Source of the DNA: an uncultured Collinsella sp.
GTDB taxonomy: Bacteria; Actinomycetota; Coriobacteriia; Coriobacteriales; Coriobacteriaceae
NCBI GenBank assembly: GCA_900542155.1
Contig: UQMD01000017.1
Location: 1-53,340, forward strand
Direction: 5' to 3'
DNA length: 53,340 nt
In this document: positions 8,275 to 16,255 of the stretch, piece by piece
How positions within the stretch are numbered: the stretch's first letter is position 1
Layout of the letters: each line of letters opens with the position of its first letter
The notes under the pieces: generated by a model
What the model saw: only the letters and a program-made list of their open reading frames with translations
Told to the model about the DNA's origin: nothing
The model's database searches: none
Program-made: the position numbers and the translations under genes

Positions 8275-8307
8275 AATGTGACAAAGGGACTGTCCTTTTG
8301 TCACATG
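8275..8307. repeat. 33-bp palindrome, copy 3
   Basis: AATGTGACAAAGGGAC-T-GTCCTTTTGTCACATG, with two differences from a perfect palindrome. The right arm encodes the last two residues and the stop codon (TGA, complement of 8301-8303) of the TetM-like GTPase gene. Confidence 0.88.
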
Positions 8308-10304
8308 TGGCCGAAAAATTCCGCGTCGGCGGAGCGATAGGGGCGGAAGGTGGCGGGATCGATCTTTACGTGCGCCGCGGCGGGTACGTCGTACCATTTG
8401 ACCGTATAGCCGGCGCCGTGAGCACAAAAGACCGAATCGGGTGTGTTGGGCAGATCGGCCTCGGGCTCATAGGCGGCCGCCTCGATGACGCGCTCGGCAT
8501 CATGGCAGGCCGCATAACCGGCGAACTCCAGGTACAAATGCCCGCGGCCGCTCGTGTAGGCAGCCACCTCCAGCGCATAATCCTGTACCTCGGATGCCGG
8601 CACGCGACCCACAAGCTTCGCCCGGTCGCCCGCCATCGCCGGCGGCTCGTACTCGGCGCCCATGCGCGTGACATCCGAAAGCGCCCTGCCCACGCACTCC
8701 CCCGGCACCTCGAGCTCAAAGTGATACCACGGCTCCAACAGCACCGCCGCGCCGGCCTCACGCGCCTGCATCAAACCCTGGCGAATCGCGCGGTACGTTG
8801 CCTGACGAAAATCGCCGCCCTCAGTGTGTTTAGCATGCGCACGGCCGCCCGTGAGCGTAATGCGTACATCGGTAATGGGCGAGCCGGTCAGCACGCCCAG
8901 GTGATCGCGCTCCATAGCGTTGGTGAGTGCCAGGCGCTGCCAGTTCAGATCGAGCTCGTCAGTCGAGGTAGCGGTACCAAATTGCACGCCTGAGCCCGCC
9001 GGCAGCGGCTCCAGGCGCAGGTGCACCTCGGCGTAATGGCGCAGCGGTTCAAAGTGGCCCACACCCTCGACCGGCTGCGAGATAGTCTCCTTATAGAGAA
9101 TGCCGCCGGGCTCAAACTCGATCGTAAGGCCAAAGCGATCGGCCAACACCCGCTGCACGACTTCGAGTTGCACGGCGCCCATCAACTGCAAGTAAATCTG
9201 CTCAAGATGCGTATTCCAGCTTACACCGAGCATGGGGTCTTCGTCCGCCAACTCGGTCAGCGCCTTGAACACCGCATGGACATCGTGTTCGCCCGGTAGC
9301 ACCGTATAGGTGAGGACCGGCGCAATGACGGGCGCATCGCCCGCGGGCTCGGCGCCCAGGGCGTCCCCTGGGCGAACGTGCGCAAGACCCGTCACGACAC
9401 AAATACCGCCAGCAGCAACTTCTTGGGCAAGCTCATACTTCTCGCCGTTATAGATGCGCACCTGATCGACCTTTTGCTCCCACGCCTCGGCACCGGAGCG
9501 CCCCTCGATCATCTGTTTTGCGCGCAGCGTGCCGCCGGTCACTTTAACCCAAGCCAAGCGCTCGCCACGAACACCTCGGCTGACGCGATAGACGCGCGCG
9601 GCGAACTCCGGGGCCCACGCCTGTTCACGCATCAGCGTGCACATGCCATCCAGCAGCTCGCCCACGCCCTGGTCCTTGAGCGCCGAGCCGGCAAAACAGG
9701 GAAAGAGCTTGCGCTCGGCAACCATGCGCGACAGCGTTGCGACAGAAAGCTCGCCCGTCTCAAGAAACTCCTCGAGCGCGGCCTCGTCCAGCGCGGCAGC
9801 GTCCTCCCAAACGGCACCGCCCGTCAGCAGTTCGTTCGCATCGAGGCAGCCCTCGGAAAGACGCTGCCCAAGTTGTGCCAGCAAAACATCGCGGCCGGGA
9901 TTCTCCAGATCGATTTTGTTGATAAAGATGAACGTCGGGATGTCATAGCGCGCGAGCAGGCGCCACAGGGTTTCGGTGTGTCCCTGCACGCCGTCGTTGG
10001 CGCCCACAACCAAAATCGCGTAGTCGAGCGCGCGCAATGTGCGCTCTGCCTCAGCCGAAAAATCCACGTGACCGGGGGCGTCCACAAGCATGACGTGGGC
10101 ATCTCCGTGGTCGAGCACGGCCTGCGACGAGAAAATCGTGATGCCGCGCTCGCGTTCGATAGCGTTGGTATCCAGGTGCGAGTCGCCGTCGTCCACACGG
10201 CCGCGCTTGCGAATGCGACCTGCGTTGAACAGCATAGCCTCGGCCAGCGTAGTCTTGCCGGCATCGACATGCGCCAAGATTCCAACGACCGCTTGCTTCG
10301 ACAT
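8301..10304 (-). CDS. TetM/TetB(P)-like ribosomal-protection-type translation GTPase
   Basis: A 667-residue translational GTPase. G1 is AHVDAGKT (11-18), followed by the switch region RERGITI, G3 DAPGHVDF and G4 NKID. EF-G-like domains II-V follow. It is closer to the TetM/TetO/TetB(P) group than to housekeeping EF-G, as shown by its size, the absence of the long G' insert, and segments such as RLEPLPAGSGVQF. The domain IV tip, which in TetM reads YSPVSTP and displaces tetracycline, reads AHAKHTEGGDF here, so tetracycline resistance should not be assumed. The start at 10304 follows AAGAGGAGAGCC. A 9-bp hairpin stands just upstream in the leader. The C-terminal codons lie within a repeat. Confidence 0.85.
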   Translation of the reverse strand: MSKQAVVGILAHVDAGKTTLAEAMLFNAGRIRKRGRVDDGDSHLDTNAIERERGITIFSSQAVLDHGDAHVMLVDAPGHVDFSAEAERTLRALDYAILVVGANDGVQGHTETLWRLLARYDIPTFIFINKIDLENPGRDVLLAQLGQRLSEGCLDANELLTGGAVWEDAAALDEAALEEFLETGELSVATLSRMVAERKLFPCFAGSALKDQGVGELLDGMCTLMREQAWAPEFAARVYRVSRGVRGERLAWVKVTGGTLRAKQMIEGRSGAEAWEQKVDQVRIYNGEKYELAQEVAAGGICVVTGLAHVRPGDALGAEPAGDAPVIAPVLTYTVLPGEHDVHAVFKALTELADEDPMLGVSWNTHLEQIYLQLMGAVQLEVVQRVLADRFGLTIEFEPGGILYKETISQPVEGVGHFEPLRHYAEVHLRLEPLPAGSGVQFGTATSTDELDLNWQRLALTNAMERDHLGVLTGSPITDVRITLTGGRAHAKHTEGGDFRQATYRAIRQGLMQAREAGAAVLLEPWYHFELEVPGECVGRALSDVTRMGAEYEPPAMAGDRAKLVGRVPASEVQDYALEVAAYTSGRGHLYLEFAGYAACHDAERVIEAAAYEPEADLPNTPDSVFCAHGAGYTVKWYDVPAAAHVKIDPATFRPYRSADAEFFGHM

Positions 10305-10323
10305 GGCTCTCCTCTTATTGCAA

Positions 10324-10346
10324 GCCCGTCGCGCACGGCGACGGGC
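10324..10346 (-). promoter_or_regulatory. GC hairpin in the leader of the TetM-like gene
   Basis: A perfect 9-bp stem GCCCGTCGC/GCGACGGGC with a 5-base loop ends 19 bases before the start codon and just upstream of the AGAGGAGA ribosome site. It could be an attenuator or a structure affecting initiation; no T run follows it on the transcribed strand. Confidence 0.35.
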
Positions 10347-10501
10347 ATTCTCGTTCCACACTGGATGATACAATTTACGGGCCGGCGGGCGAAGCGGGCC
10401 CTATCCCCCGACCGAGCTCATCGCCCCGCGTTGCCGCGCGGCGATTTTCGTAGGTTCGCGCCTTACGAAAGCCGGCACCTCCCCTAACAGCGCAGCGGCC
10501 A

Positions 10502-10527
10502 AAAATGGCCCCACCCGGGGCCATTTT
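10502..10527 (-). terminator. Bidirectional-looking terminator after the GNAT gene
   Basis: A perfect 11-bp stem AAAATGGCCCC/GGGGCCATTTT with a 4-base loop. The T run (A run on the other strand) makes it functional in either direction. It lies between the GNAT gene and the TetM-like gene, both read leftwards. The remaining bases between 10347 and 10501 show no gene. Confidence 0.8.
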
Positions 10528-10561
10528 CATGTACATGGATTGTTGATACGCGTCCTCGCTC

Positions 10562-11050
10562 TTATGCCTCGCGCAGCCAGTCGAACGCAACACGCGACGT
10601 GCCGTCCGACACATACACAACGCCGGCGCGCTCGAACCCCGCTTTCATGCTCGCGCCCTGCATAGGCAGATTGTCCGCGTGCGTGTCGATACGCAGGTGG
10701 TCAGCGCGCGCCTTGGCAAAGGCAAACATCGCGGCCGCGATACCGTGCACGGTGCCGTCGGACGCCACGCGGTGCAGTACGGCGTACGGAGTGTCGCTAC
10801 GCCACTGACCGTCCTCGATGACGTCATAGCACTCGTCCGGGCCCGGCAAAAAGGCAAACGTCGCCACCACGCGACCGTCGACTTCGCACACATAGCTGCC
10901 ACCGGCGGCGATATCGGCAGCCAGCTGCTCGGCCGAAGGCGTGCCCTCGGGCCACTGTGTGGCGTTGCCATGCGCGCGCATAAAGGCGCGGGCGGCGTCA
11001 TAGATAGCCATGACGGCGGGAATGTCGGTCTCGAGGGTTTTTCTGATCAT
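10562..11050 (-). CDS. GNAT-family N-acetyltransferase
   Basis: A 162-residue GNAT-fold protein. The N-terminus MIRKTLETDIPAVMAIYDAAR is the usual strand 1-helix 1 opening, and VCEVDGRVVATFAFLPG covers strands 2-4. The acetyl-CoA loop is poorly matched (VHGIAAAMFAFAKARA replaces R/QxxGxG/A), followed by LRIDTHADNLPMQGASMKAGFERAGVV, a typical C-terminal signature for this group. The substrate is unknown. The start has GAGG 9-12 bases upstream. A terminator follows the gene. Confidence 0.85.
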   Translation of the reverse strand: MIRKTLETDIPAVMAIYDAARAFMRAHGNATQWPEGTPSAEQLAADIAAGGSYVCEVDGRVVATFAFLPGPDECYDVIEDGQWRSDTPYAVLHRVASDGTVHGIAAAMFAFAKARADHLRIDTHADNLPMQGASMKAGFERAGVVYVSDGTSRVAFDWLREA

Positions 11051-11126
11051 CGCGCGGCGACCTCACGTTTATTGGTATCACTTTGATTGAGCAATGATAC
11101 CAGCGTTTGGAAAGGGCACGAAGCAG

Positions 11127-11423
11127 ATGGGAAGCAAAAAGCGAGCCGCCTGGTCAAAGGCCAAAAGCGAGTTTTTGGGCGCTGCCACCGGCGGCGAAAT
11201 AAGCGACCTGTTTGCGCGCGAGGACGAGCGCCGCGACGCCCTGGATGCCGAGCGCGATGAGGCCTGGCGCTACAAGTCGTGCGAGCGCAAAAACCGTTAC
11301 GACACACGCGCCGAGGCCGAGGCCGTTATGGCCGACTGCGAAAACCGTGGACGACGTGGCTTGGCCTGCTACAAATGTGAATACTGCGGCGGGTGGCACC
11401 TGACGTCGCACCCTTGGAAATAG
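11127..11423 (+). CDS. Small hypothetical protein with a C-terminal zinc-ribbon-like motif
   Basis: A 98-residue, highly charged protein. The N-terminal half is rich in K, R, E and D with helix-forming stretches (DERRDALDAERDEAWRYKS). The C-terminus CYKCEYCGGWHLTSH has a CxxCxxC-x3-H pattern that could bind zinc; such YxCxxCGxWHLT tails are known from small uncharacterised actinobacterial and phage proteins. An upstream in-frame ATG (11094) has no ribosome site; the ATG at 11127 has AAAGGG 11 bases before it. It is transcribed divergently from the GNAT gene. The function is unknown. Confidence 0.65.
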   Translation: MGSKKRAAWSKAKSEFLGAATGGEISDLFAREDERRDALDAERDEAWRYKSCERKNRYDTRAEAEAVMADCENRGRRGLACYKCEYCGGWHLTSHPWK

Positions 11424-11490
11424 GCGCCGCATCGGCGCGACGCTCACGCAGCGGCACGGCACCGACACATCGCCGACCATCGCACGCAAA

Positions 11491-12195
11491 CTACGGGCGC
11501 GGCGGCACCAAAACATCGTAGCGGACGGCCTTGCCCGCAAGCTGATAGCTCGGCTTAACGCCGGCAAGCAGCGGCCCCTTCACCGGCCGCTTGATAACAA
11601 CCTTGCGCGGGTGCGGTGCAAGCGCAGCTTCGACCAGCGTCTCCTCATCGGCGCACGGCTGCTCCAAATGGTGCAAGAGCTGGAACTTCTTTTTAACCGC
11701 CGCGCTCTTGGTGCGCTCGGGAAACATGGGATCCAGATACACCACATCGGGAGCCGCGAGCTCACCGCGCTCGACTAGCTCAGCCGTATGGCGAAGGCCG
11801 GCAATGCTGTCCTCGCTCGCATGTAAGCGCATGCGCGCCACGGCAGCCGCAAGCGCCGGATCATCCGCCGCGCGGTCCAAGGCATCCTGCAACAGCGCCG
11901 CGATCACGCAGTCTTGTTCATACAGATCGACGGTAAAGCCCGCTGCCGCCAGCAGCAGCGAATCCTCGCCAAAGCCTGCCGTGGCGTCAATCGCCCAGGG
12001 GTTCTCGATACCTTTTGTGCGTGCAGCCTTCACCAACAGCTCTTGCTGCAGACGGCCCTGCTTGAGCCGTGGAAGCATGCGGCCAAAATCGGCACGCAAC
12101 TCCATCGTGCCGTCGGTGAGCGTGAGGCCCTCGGTCTTCCCGGTCAGCTCAAGCCCCGCGGCCCGAGCAACAGAAAAGGGATCGACGACGCCCAT
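11491..12195 (-). CDS. rsmJ: 16S rRNA (guanine-1516-N2)-methyltransferase RsmJ
   Basis: A 234-residue SAM-dependent methyltransferase. The SAM loop WAIDATAGFGEDSLLLAAAG and the catalytic-type motif VVYLDPMFPERTKSAAVKKK match RsmJ (YhiQ), which methylates G1516 of 16S rRNA. The middle segment LYEQDCVIAALLQDALDR is also typical. The ATG at 12195 is preceded by AAGGAG at 6-base spacing; the GTG two codons earlier overlaps that site and is less likely. The gene stands alone; the start region faces a small divergent-looking membrane-peptide gene on the same strand at 12259-12402. Confidence 0.9.
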   Translation of the reverse strand: MGVVDPFSVARAAGLELTGKTEGLTLTDGTMELRADFGRMLPRLKQGRLQQELLVKAARTKGIENPWAIDATAGFGEDSLLLAAAGFTVDLYEQDCVIAALLQDALDRAADDPALAAAVARMRLHASEDSIAGLRHTAELVERGELAAPDVVYLDPMFPERTKSAAVKKKFQLLHHLEQPCADEETLVEAALAPHPRKVVIKRPVKGPLLAGVKPSYQLAGKAVRYDVLVPPRP

Positions 12196-12258
12196 GGGCA
12201 CTCCTTCACAAGCAAAACGGATACGCGGGCGCCGTTAATGTCGGCACCCAACCGTCCG

Positions 12259-12402
12259 CTATTGTCCCACATGCGACATGGCCCACAGCATCCCAATGCA
12301 AAGCACCGCCATCAATCCCGTGCACACGGCAGCGATCACAGAATCGCTCATGCGCCTTCCCAACGATTGCGGCTCGCGCGCCTGCCCTGTTCCGTACATC
12401 AT
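12259..12402 (-). CDS. 47-residue single-pass membrane protein
   Basis: A short ORF with a strong CTAAGGAGGAGCC ribosome site 5 bases before a double ATG. The peptide has a charged N-terminus (MMYGTGQAREPQSLGRRMS) and one hydrophobic segment of about 20 residues (SVIAAVCTGLMAVLCIGMLW), ending MSHVGQ. I know of no family. The exact ribosome site and clean amphipathic layout are the evidence for a real gene. It lies 63 bases upstream of rsmJ on the same strand and could be cotranscribed with it. Confidence 0.55.
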   Translation of the reverse strand: MMYGTGQAREPQSLGRRMSDSVIAAVCTGLMAVLCIGMLWAMSHVGQ

Positions 12403-12631
12403 GGCTCCTCCTTAGACCAACTCCTTGTTACATCCTCATCATCGCAGCGCCGCACATGAGCTGCCATCGATTTGACTTACGTCCAGCTTTCCTTTTTGAA
12501 AGGTTGAGGTGCGCAGGCCTAAAGCGCTTTCAGACGCATGCGCCGCCGCGTTGAACTACAATGTGCTTCACCATATGTGCAGCACAGGGGGTACGCCAGA
12601 TCGGCCGTACTCGTATCGAAAGGATCCAGCC

Positions 12632-13033
12632 ATGAGCTACGCTCGCAAGACACTCAAAATCCTTGCCCTCATTTACTTTGTTTTGGGCATCGCCAGCCTC
12701 GTCATCGCCGGCGTCGGCATCGCCCGAGGCAGTCTCGATTCCACGTACGGGCCGAACGCCATGCTCGCCGCGGCCGTACTTGTCATCAAGGGTCTTGTCG
12801 ATCTTGCTGCAGGTGTTGCAGGCATCAAGGGCGCCAACAAGCCTTCGCAGGTGGATGGCGCGTTTAAGCTCGGCATCGTCGCCGCAATCGCCACGATTGC
12901 GCAGGCCGTGCTCACGCTTCCCGCGTTTGGCGGCGACGCCATCAACTTTGGCGCCTTTGTCATCGTGGTGTACGACCTGTTCTTTGTTCAGCAGGCTCAC
13001 GCCGTTAAAGCCGAGAACAAGGATCGCCTGTAG
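12632..13033 (+). CDS. Small four-helix membrane protein, function unknown
   Basis: A 133-residue protein with four predicted membrane segments at about 8-30, 44-66, 80-100 and 104-120 (for example LALIYFVLGIASLVIAGVGIA and FGAFVIVVYDLFFVQ). It ends with a charged tail, AENKDRL. It resembles uncharacterised membrane proteins common in Coriobacteriia; no enzymatic motif is visible. The ATG at 12632 has AAAGGA 8 bases upstream; the frame continues upstream without a ribosome site. A terminator follows at 13074-13109. Confidence 0.75.
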   Translation: MSYARKTLKILALIYFVLGIASLVIAGVGIARGSLDSTYGPNAMLAAAVLVIKGLVDLAAGVAGIKGANKPSQVDGAFKLGIVAAIATIAQAVLTLPAFGGDAINFGAFVIVVYDLFFVQQAHAVKAENKDRL

Positions 13034-13073
13034 GCACTTGCCTTCCACTGACCCCTACATCCAAGCAACTAAC

Positions 13074-13109
13074 AAAGGGCCGATCGCGCAACGACGCGGT
13101 CGGCCCTTT
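13074..13109 (+). terminator. Terminator-like hairpin after the membrane protein gene
   Basis: A 15-bp stem AAAGGGCCGATCGCG (13074-13088) pairs with 13095-13109 with one G.U pair around a 6-base loop, followed by TACGTTTG. It lies between the membrane protein gene and the convergent rlmA-type gene. Confidence 0.7.
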
Positions 13110-13160
13110 ACGTTTGCCCAGATAAAACCTGCCAAAATAAACCTGTCCCTTTTTGGTAGG

Positions 13161-13973
13161 TTAGTGGCGGTACTCGGCGATGATGAAGTCGATATCGGTC
13201 TGAAGGGTGTCCAGGTTTGCCAGGCGCTCTTTGTCGGCAGGGCGCGTGCGGTAGTAGTACGGCGTCATCTGGAACACCGCCTCGATGTCGGCCTGCGTCT
13301 GGAGCGTAATGTTCGCAGACACCCGTTGCGTTCCCACCAACTCCAGCTCGGTCGTCTTCGGCAACTTCTCATCGTTGAGATATGGCGTGTCGTAGAGCAC
13401 CTCCTTGAGCCCAAACAGATGCCGAGCACCCGGCACCACGGTGTAGAGCGAGCCCTCGGGTGCCAGCACGCGGGCAAACTCACGCTCGTTAAAGGGGGCA
13501 AAGAGCTCGGTCACCATATCAAAGGCACCATCAGCCACGGGGATATCCTTCATGTTGGCCACGAAGTAGGTCGCATCGCCGCGCTTGGCGGCCAGGCGCA
13601 CCATCTCTTTGCCCAAGTCGAACCCGTAAGCATCCACGCCCGGCACCGCACCCATGGCGCTCGTGTAGTAGCCCTCGCCACAGCAAATATCGAGCAAGGT
13701 CATGGGGGTGCCGGTAGATGCCGCACGCCCAGACACCTGTTTGCGCACCAGCTCGACCATCGCATCGCGCAACGGCGCGTAGTATCCACGGTTCAGAAAG
13801 TCACGACGGCTGCGTGCCTGCGACTTGGGATCGCCCATGGAGTCGCCGCTCTTGGACGAGCGCGGCAGATATAGATAGCCCTCGCGCGCACGGTCAAATC
13901 GATGTCCGCCCGCGCATGCGGCACCGCGCTCGTCGTCCACCAACGGATCATGGCAAACGGGACACAACAACAT
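13161..13973 (-). CDS. 23S rRNA (guanine-N1)-methyltransferase, RlmA family
   Basis: A 270-residue enzyme. The N-terminal zinc site reads CPVCHDPLVDDERGAACAGGH (CxxC...CxxxH), then comes the family segment FDRAREGYLYLP. The SAM-binding motif is LLDICCGEGYYT. The C-terminal half matches RlmA(I)/RlmA(II) enzymes that methylate G745 or G748 of 23S rRNA; which one cannot be told here. RlmA(II) of Gram-positives affects tylosin susceptibility. I chose the ATG at 13973 because CCAAGGAG lies 5 bases upstream and the zinc motif starts right after; an upstream in-frame start has no ribosome site. Confidence 0.88.
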   Translation of the reverse strand: MLLCPVCHDPLVDDERGAACAGGHRFDRAREGYLYLPRSSKSGDSMGDPKSQARSRRDFLNRGYYAPLRDAMVELVRKQVSGRAASTGTPMTLLDICCGEGYYTSAMGAVPGVDAYGFDLGKEMVRLAAKRGDATYFVANMKDIPVADGAFDMVTELFAPFNEREFARVLAPEGSLYTVVPGARHLFGLKEVLYDTPYLNDEKLPKTTELELVGTQRVSANITLQTQADIEAVFQMTPYYYRTRPADKERLANLDTLQTDIDFIIAEYRH

Positions 13974-14033
13974 AGCAACTCCTTGGCGCGGACAACATAA
14001 CGTCCACCATTGTCGCACGCCTCCCCCGCCTCG

Positions 14034-14144
14034 TCATTGGGGACGTTCTTGTTCGACTAGTCATTTAAGAACGTCCCCAATGACTACCCGCACCTTGGAA
14101 GGAGTGTCCCCAACTGCCGGCAGAAAAGGAACGTCCCCAAGTGC
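14034..14144. repeat. GGGGACGTTC palindrome cluster, copy A
   Basis: A perfect 17-bp inverted repeat, TCATTGGGGACGTTCTT (14034-14050) and AAGAACGTCCCCAATGA (14067-14083), with a 16-base spacer holding GACTAGTCATTT. Two partial units follow: GGAGTGTCCCCAACTGCC and GGAACGTCCCCAAGTGCC. The same modules recur at 42356-42475 and 52492-52545. Confidence 0.85.
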
Positions 14145-14384
14145 CGCAATGAGTGCTGCGACGTGCTCAGAATGGCAGCGTAGCGGTGGTATCATGCAAA
14201 CATTCTAGGGCGCGATCTAATCGATCCGGACCAAGATGCCGCCCGCTCGGGCAGCCTTCGGCTGTTCCGCACCAGGACGGCTTACGCCAACAATCGACGC
14301 ACTACCCGGAATGGACTTGCAAAGCATGTATGAGCAGTTCTGTATACGGGCAGGCCGCCTTCGGTTCGGGAGGAAAAGGGTCGC
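14145..14384 (+). other. 240-base leader of the binding-protein/kinase operon
   Basis: No long gene is seen. Small GC hairpins lie at about 14243-14266, and a TATCAT hexamer near 14196 could be a -10 box without a convincing -35. A good ribosome site, GGGAGGAAAAGGG, ends just before the ATG at 14385. A 50-codon ORF in this stretch overlaps that start codon. Confidence 0.4.
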
Positions 14385-14388
14385 ATGA
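14236..14388 (+). CDS. Possible 50-residue upstream ORF overlapping the next start codon
   Basis: An ATG-started frame of 50 residues (beginning MPPARAAFGCSAPGRL, ending RFGRKRVA) stops with TGA at 14386-14388, overlapping the ATG of the solute-binding lipoprotein by an ATGA junction. No ribosome site precedes it and no family is recognised. It may be a leader peptide, the remnant of an older gene, or chance; the opposite strand also gives a readable frame here. Confidence 0.25.
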   Translation: MPPARAAFGCSAPGRLTPTIDALPGMDLQSMYEQFCIRAGRLRFGRKRVA

Positions 14389-16250
14389 AGAAGAAACAAC
14401 TGTGCATCGCTTTTGCACTGCTTGCTGCCATGGTGCTGGGTGTATCCCTGCTGAGCGGCTGCGTCGAAAAAGGCACCGAATCGCAGGAGGCGCAGGAGGA
14501 TAAAGAGACCATTCAGGTATACCTGTGGACCGCCAACCTGTACGAGAAGTACGCCCCCTATGTGCAGGCGCAGCTGCCGGATGTAAACATTGAGTTCATC
14601 GTCGGCAACAACGATTTGGACTTCTATAAGTTCTTGCAGCAAAACGGCGGTTTGCCGGACATTATTACCTGCTGTCGTTTCTCCCTGCACGATGCTGCCC
14701 CCTTAAAGGACAGCCTGATGGACCTTGCCGCCACCAACGAGGCAGGCGCCATCTACAACACCTACCTCAACAACTTCAAAAATGAGGACGGTAGCGTAAA
14801 CTGGCTGCCCGTATGCGCCGATTCCCACGGTCTTGTGGTCAACCGCGACCTTTTTGAGCAGTACGACATTCCGATGCCCACCGATTACGCCAGCTTTGTA
14901 GCAGCCTGTAAAGCCTTTGAGGAAGTGGGTATCCGCGGCTATACCGCCGATTATATGTACGACTACACCTGCATGGAAACGCTGCAGGGGCTTTCTGCCG
15001 CCGAGCTTACGACCATAGACGGGCGCAAATGGCGCACCGCCTATAGCGACCCCGCCAACGACGCCCGCGTCGGGCTGGACGACACCGTGTGGCCGGGCAA
15101 CTTCGAGCGCATGGAGCAGTTCATTCAGGACACGGGTCTTACCGCGGCCGATCTAGAGCTCAATTACGATGACGTGACCGAGATGTTCGGCAACGGACAG
15201 CTTGCCATGTACTTTAGCAGCTCTGCCGGCGTAAAGATGTTCCAAGACCAAGGCATTGACGCAACCTTTTTGCCAATCTTTGGCCAAAACGGTGAAAAGT
15301 GGCTGGTGACCACGCCCTACTTCCAGGTGGCGCTGAACCGTGATTTAGAGCAGAACGACGCGCGGCGCGCAAAGGCGATGCAGGTTTTGAACGTTATGCT
15401 GTCGCAGGACGCGCAGGAGCAGATTCTCGCAGAAGGACAGGACCTGCTCAGCTACAGCCAAAACGTCGACTACCGCCTGTCCGACACCATGGAGGATGTG
15501 CGCCCGGTGGTAGAAGAAAACCATATGTATATCCGCATCGCCTCCAACGATTTCTTTGCCATCTCGCAGGATGTGGTTTCCAAAATGATTGCGGGCGAGT
15601 ATGACGCCGCGCAAGCCTACAGCGCGTTCAATGCCGCTCTTTTGTCAGAGGAAACGCCCGACACGGGCGATACTGTGCTGAGCAGCAAAAAGGCCTATTC
15701 CAACGTGTTCCACAAAAACGGCGGCAATGAGTCCTTCTCGGTTATGGCAAACACGCTGCGCGGCCTTTACGACACCGACGTGCTGGTGGCAGCCGCCAGC
15801 AGCTTTACCGGCAGCGTGCTGCAGGCCGACTATACCCAAACAACGGCACGCGCCATGATCATGCCTAACGGACTTTTGTCGTACCAACGAACCATGACGG
15901 GCGCCGAGCTCAAGGACACCCTGCGCGGCTTTGTGAAAGGGTGCGAGGGCGGCTTTACCCCGTTCAACCGCGGCTCTCTGCCGGTGGTCAGCGGTATTAC
16001 CGTGCAGGTAAAAGAGAACGACGGCAGCTACAAACTGACCGGCGTTACCCGCAACGGAAAGGCCCTGCGAGACGATGACACCGTTACCGTGACCTGCCTA
16101 GCGACGGAAAAGCAAATGACGCCGTTGCTACAGGACGAACCCCACGCGTTTGAACGCGGAGAGAATACGGTCAAAGACCTCTGGAGCAAGGCACTTTCCG
16201 ACGGCGGCGTGGTGCTTGCCGCGCCGGAAAGCTACGTTACGTTGGAGTAA
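14385..16250 (+). CDS. Lipoprotein: solute-binding domain fused to a 5'-nucleotidase C-terminal domain
   Basis: A 621-residue exported lipoprotein. The signal peptide ends in the lipobox LLSG-C26, followed by an acidic linker. Residues about 42-420 are a type-2 periplasmic solute-binding fold of the sugar/ABC family (QVYLWTANLYEKYAPYV..., GLPDIITCCRF..., SVNWLPVCADSHGLVVNRDLFEQY). Residues about 445-600 match the C-terminal, substrate-specificity domain of 5'-nucleotidases (SVMANTLRGLYDTDVLVAAA..., MTGAELKDTLRGFV, SGITVQVKENDGS, GKALRDDDTVTVTC). The metallophosphatase domain that normally precedes it is absent, so binding rather than catalysis is likely. The hybrid kinase starts 5 bases after the stop, so I infer it is the sensor's ligand-binding partner. 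Codons are richer in AAA, GAA and TTA than in neighbouring genes. Confidence 0.85.
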   Translation: MKKKQLCIAFALLAAMVLGVSLLSGCVEKGTESQEAQEDKETIQVYLWTANLYEKYAPYVQAQLPDVNIEFIVGNNDLDFYKFLQQNGGLPDIITCCRFSLHDAAPLKDSLMDLAATNEAGAIYNTYLNNFKNEDGSVNWLPVCADSHGLVVNRDLFEQYDIPMPTDYASFVAACKAFEEVGIRGYTADYMYDYTCMETLQGLSAAELTTIDGRKWRTAYSDPANDARVGLDDTVWPGNFERMEQFIQDTGLTAADLELNYDDVTEMFGNGQLAMYFSSSAGVKMFQDQGIDATFLPIFGQNGEKWLVTTPYFQVALNRDLEQNDARRAKAMQVLNVMLSQDAQEQILAEGQDLLSYSQNVDYRLSDTMEDVRPVVEENHMYIRIASNDFFAISQDVVSKMIAGEYDAAQAYSAFNAALLSEETPDTGDTVLSSKKAYSNVFHKNGGNESFSVMANTLRGLYDTDVLVAAASSFTGSVLQADYTQTTARAMIMPNGLLSYQRTMTGAELKDTLRGFVKGCEGGFTPFNRGSLPVVSGITVQVKENDGSYKLTGVTRNGKALRDDDTVTVTCLATEKQMTPLLQDEPHAFERGENTVKDLWSKALSDGGVVLAAPESYVTLE

Positions 16251-16255
16251 GCGGC

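Noticed and set aside
8301..10304. Calling the GTPase a tetracycline-resistance gene
   Set aside because: The family is right but the drug-displacing loop differs from TetM, so the phenotype is not supported by sequence alone.
14217..14690. Minus-strand frame of 157 codons at the start of the lipoprotein gene
   Set aside because: It is mostly antisense to the signal peptide and binding domain. Only its last 25 codons lie in non-coding DNA.
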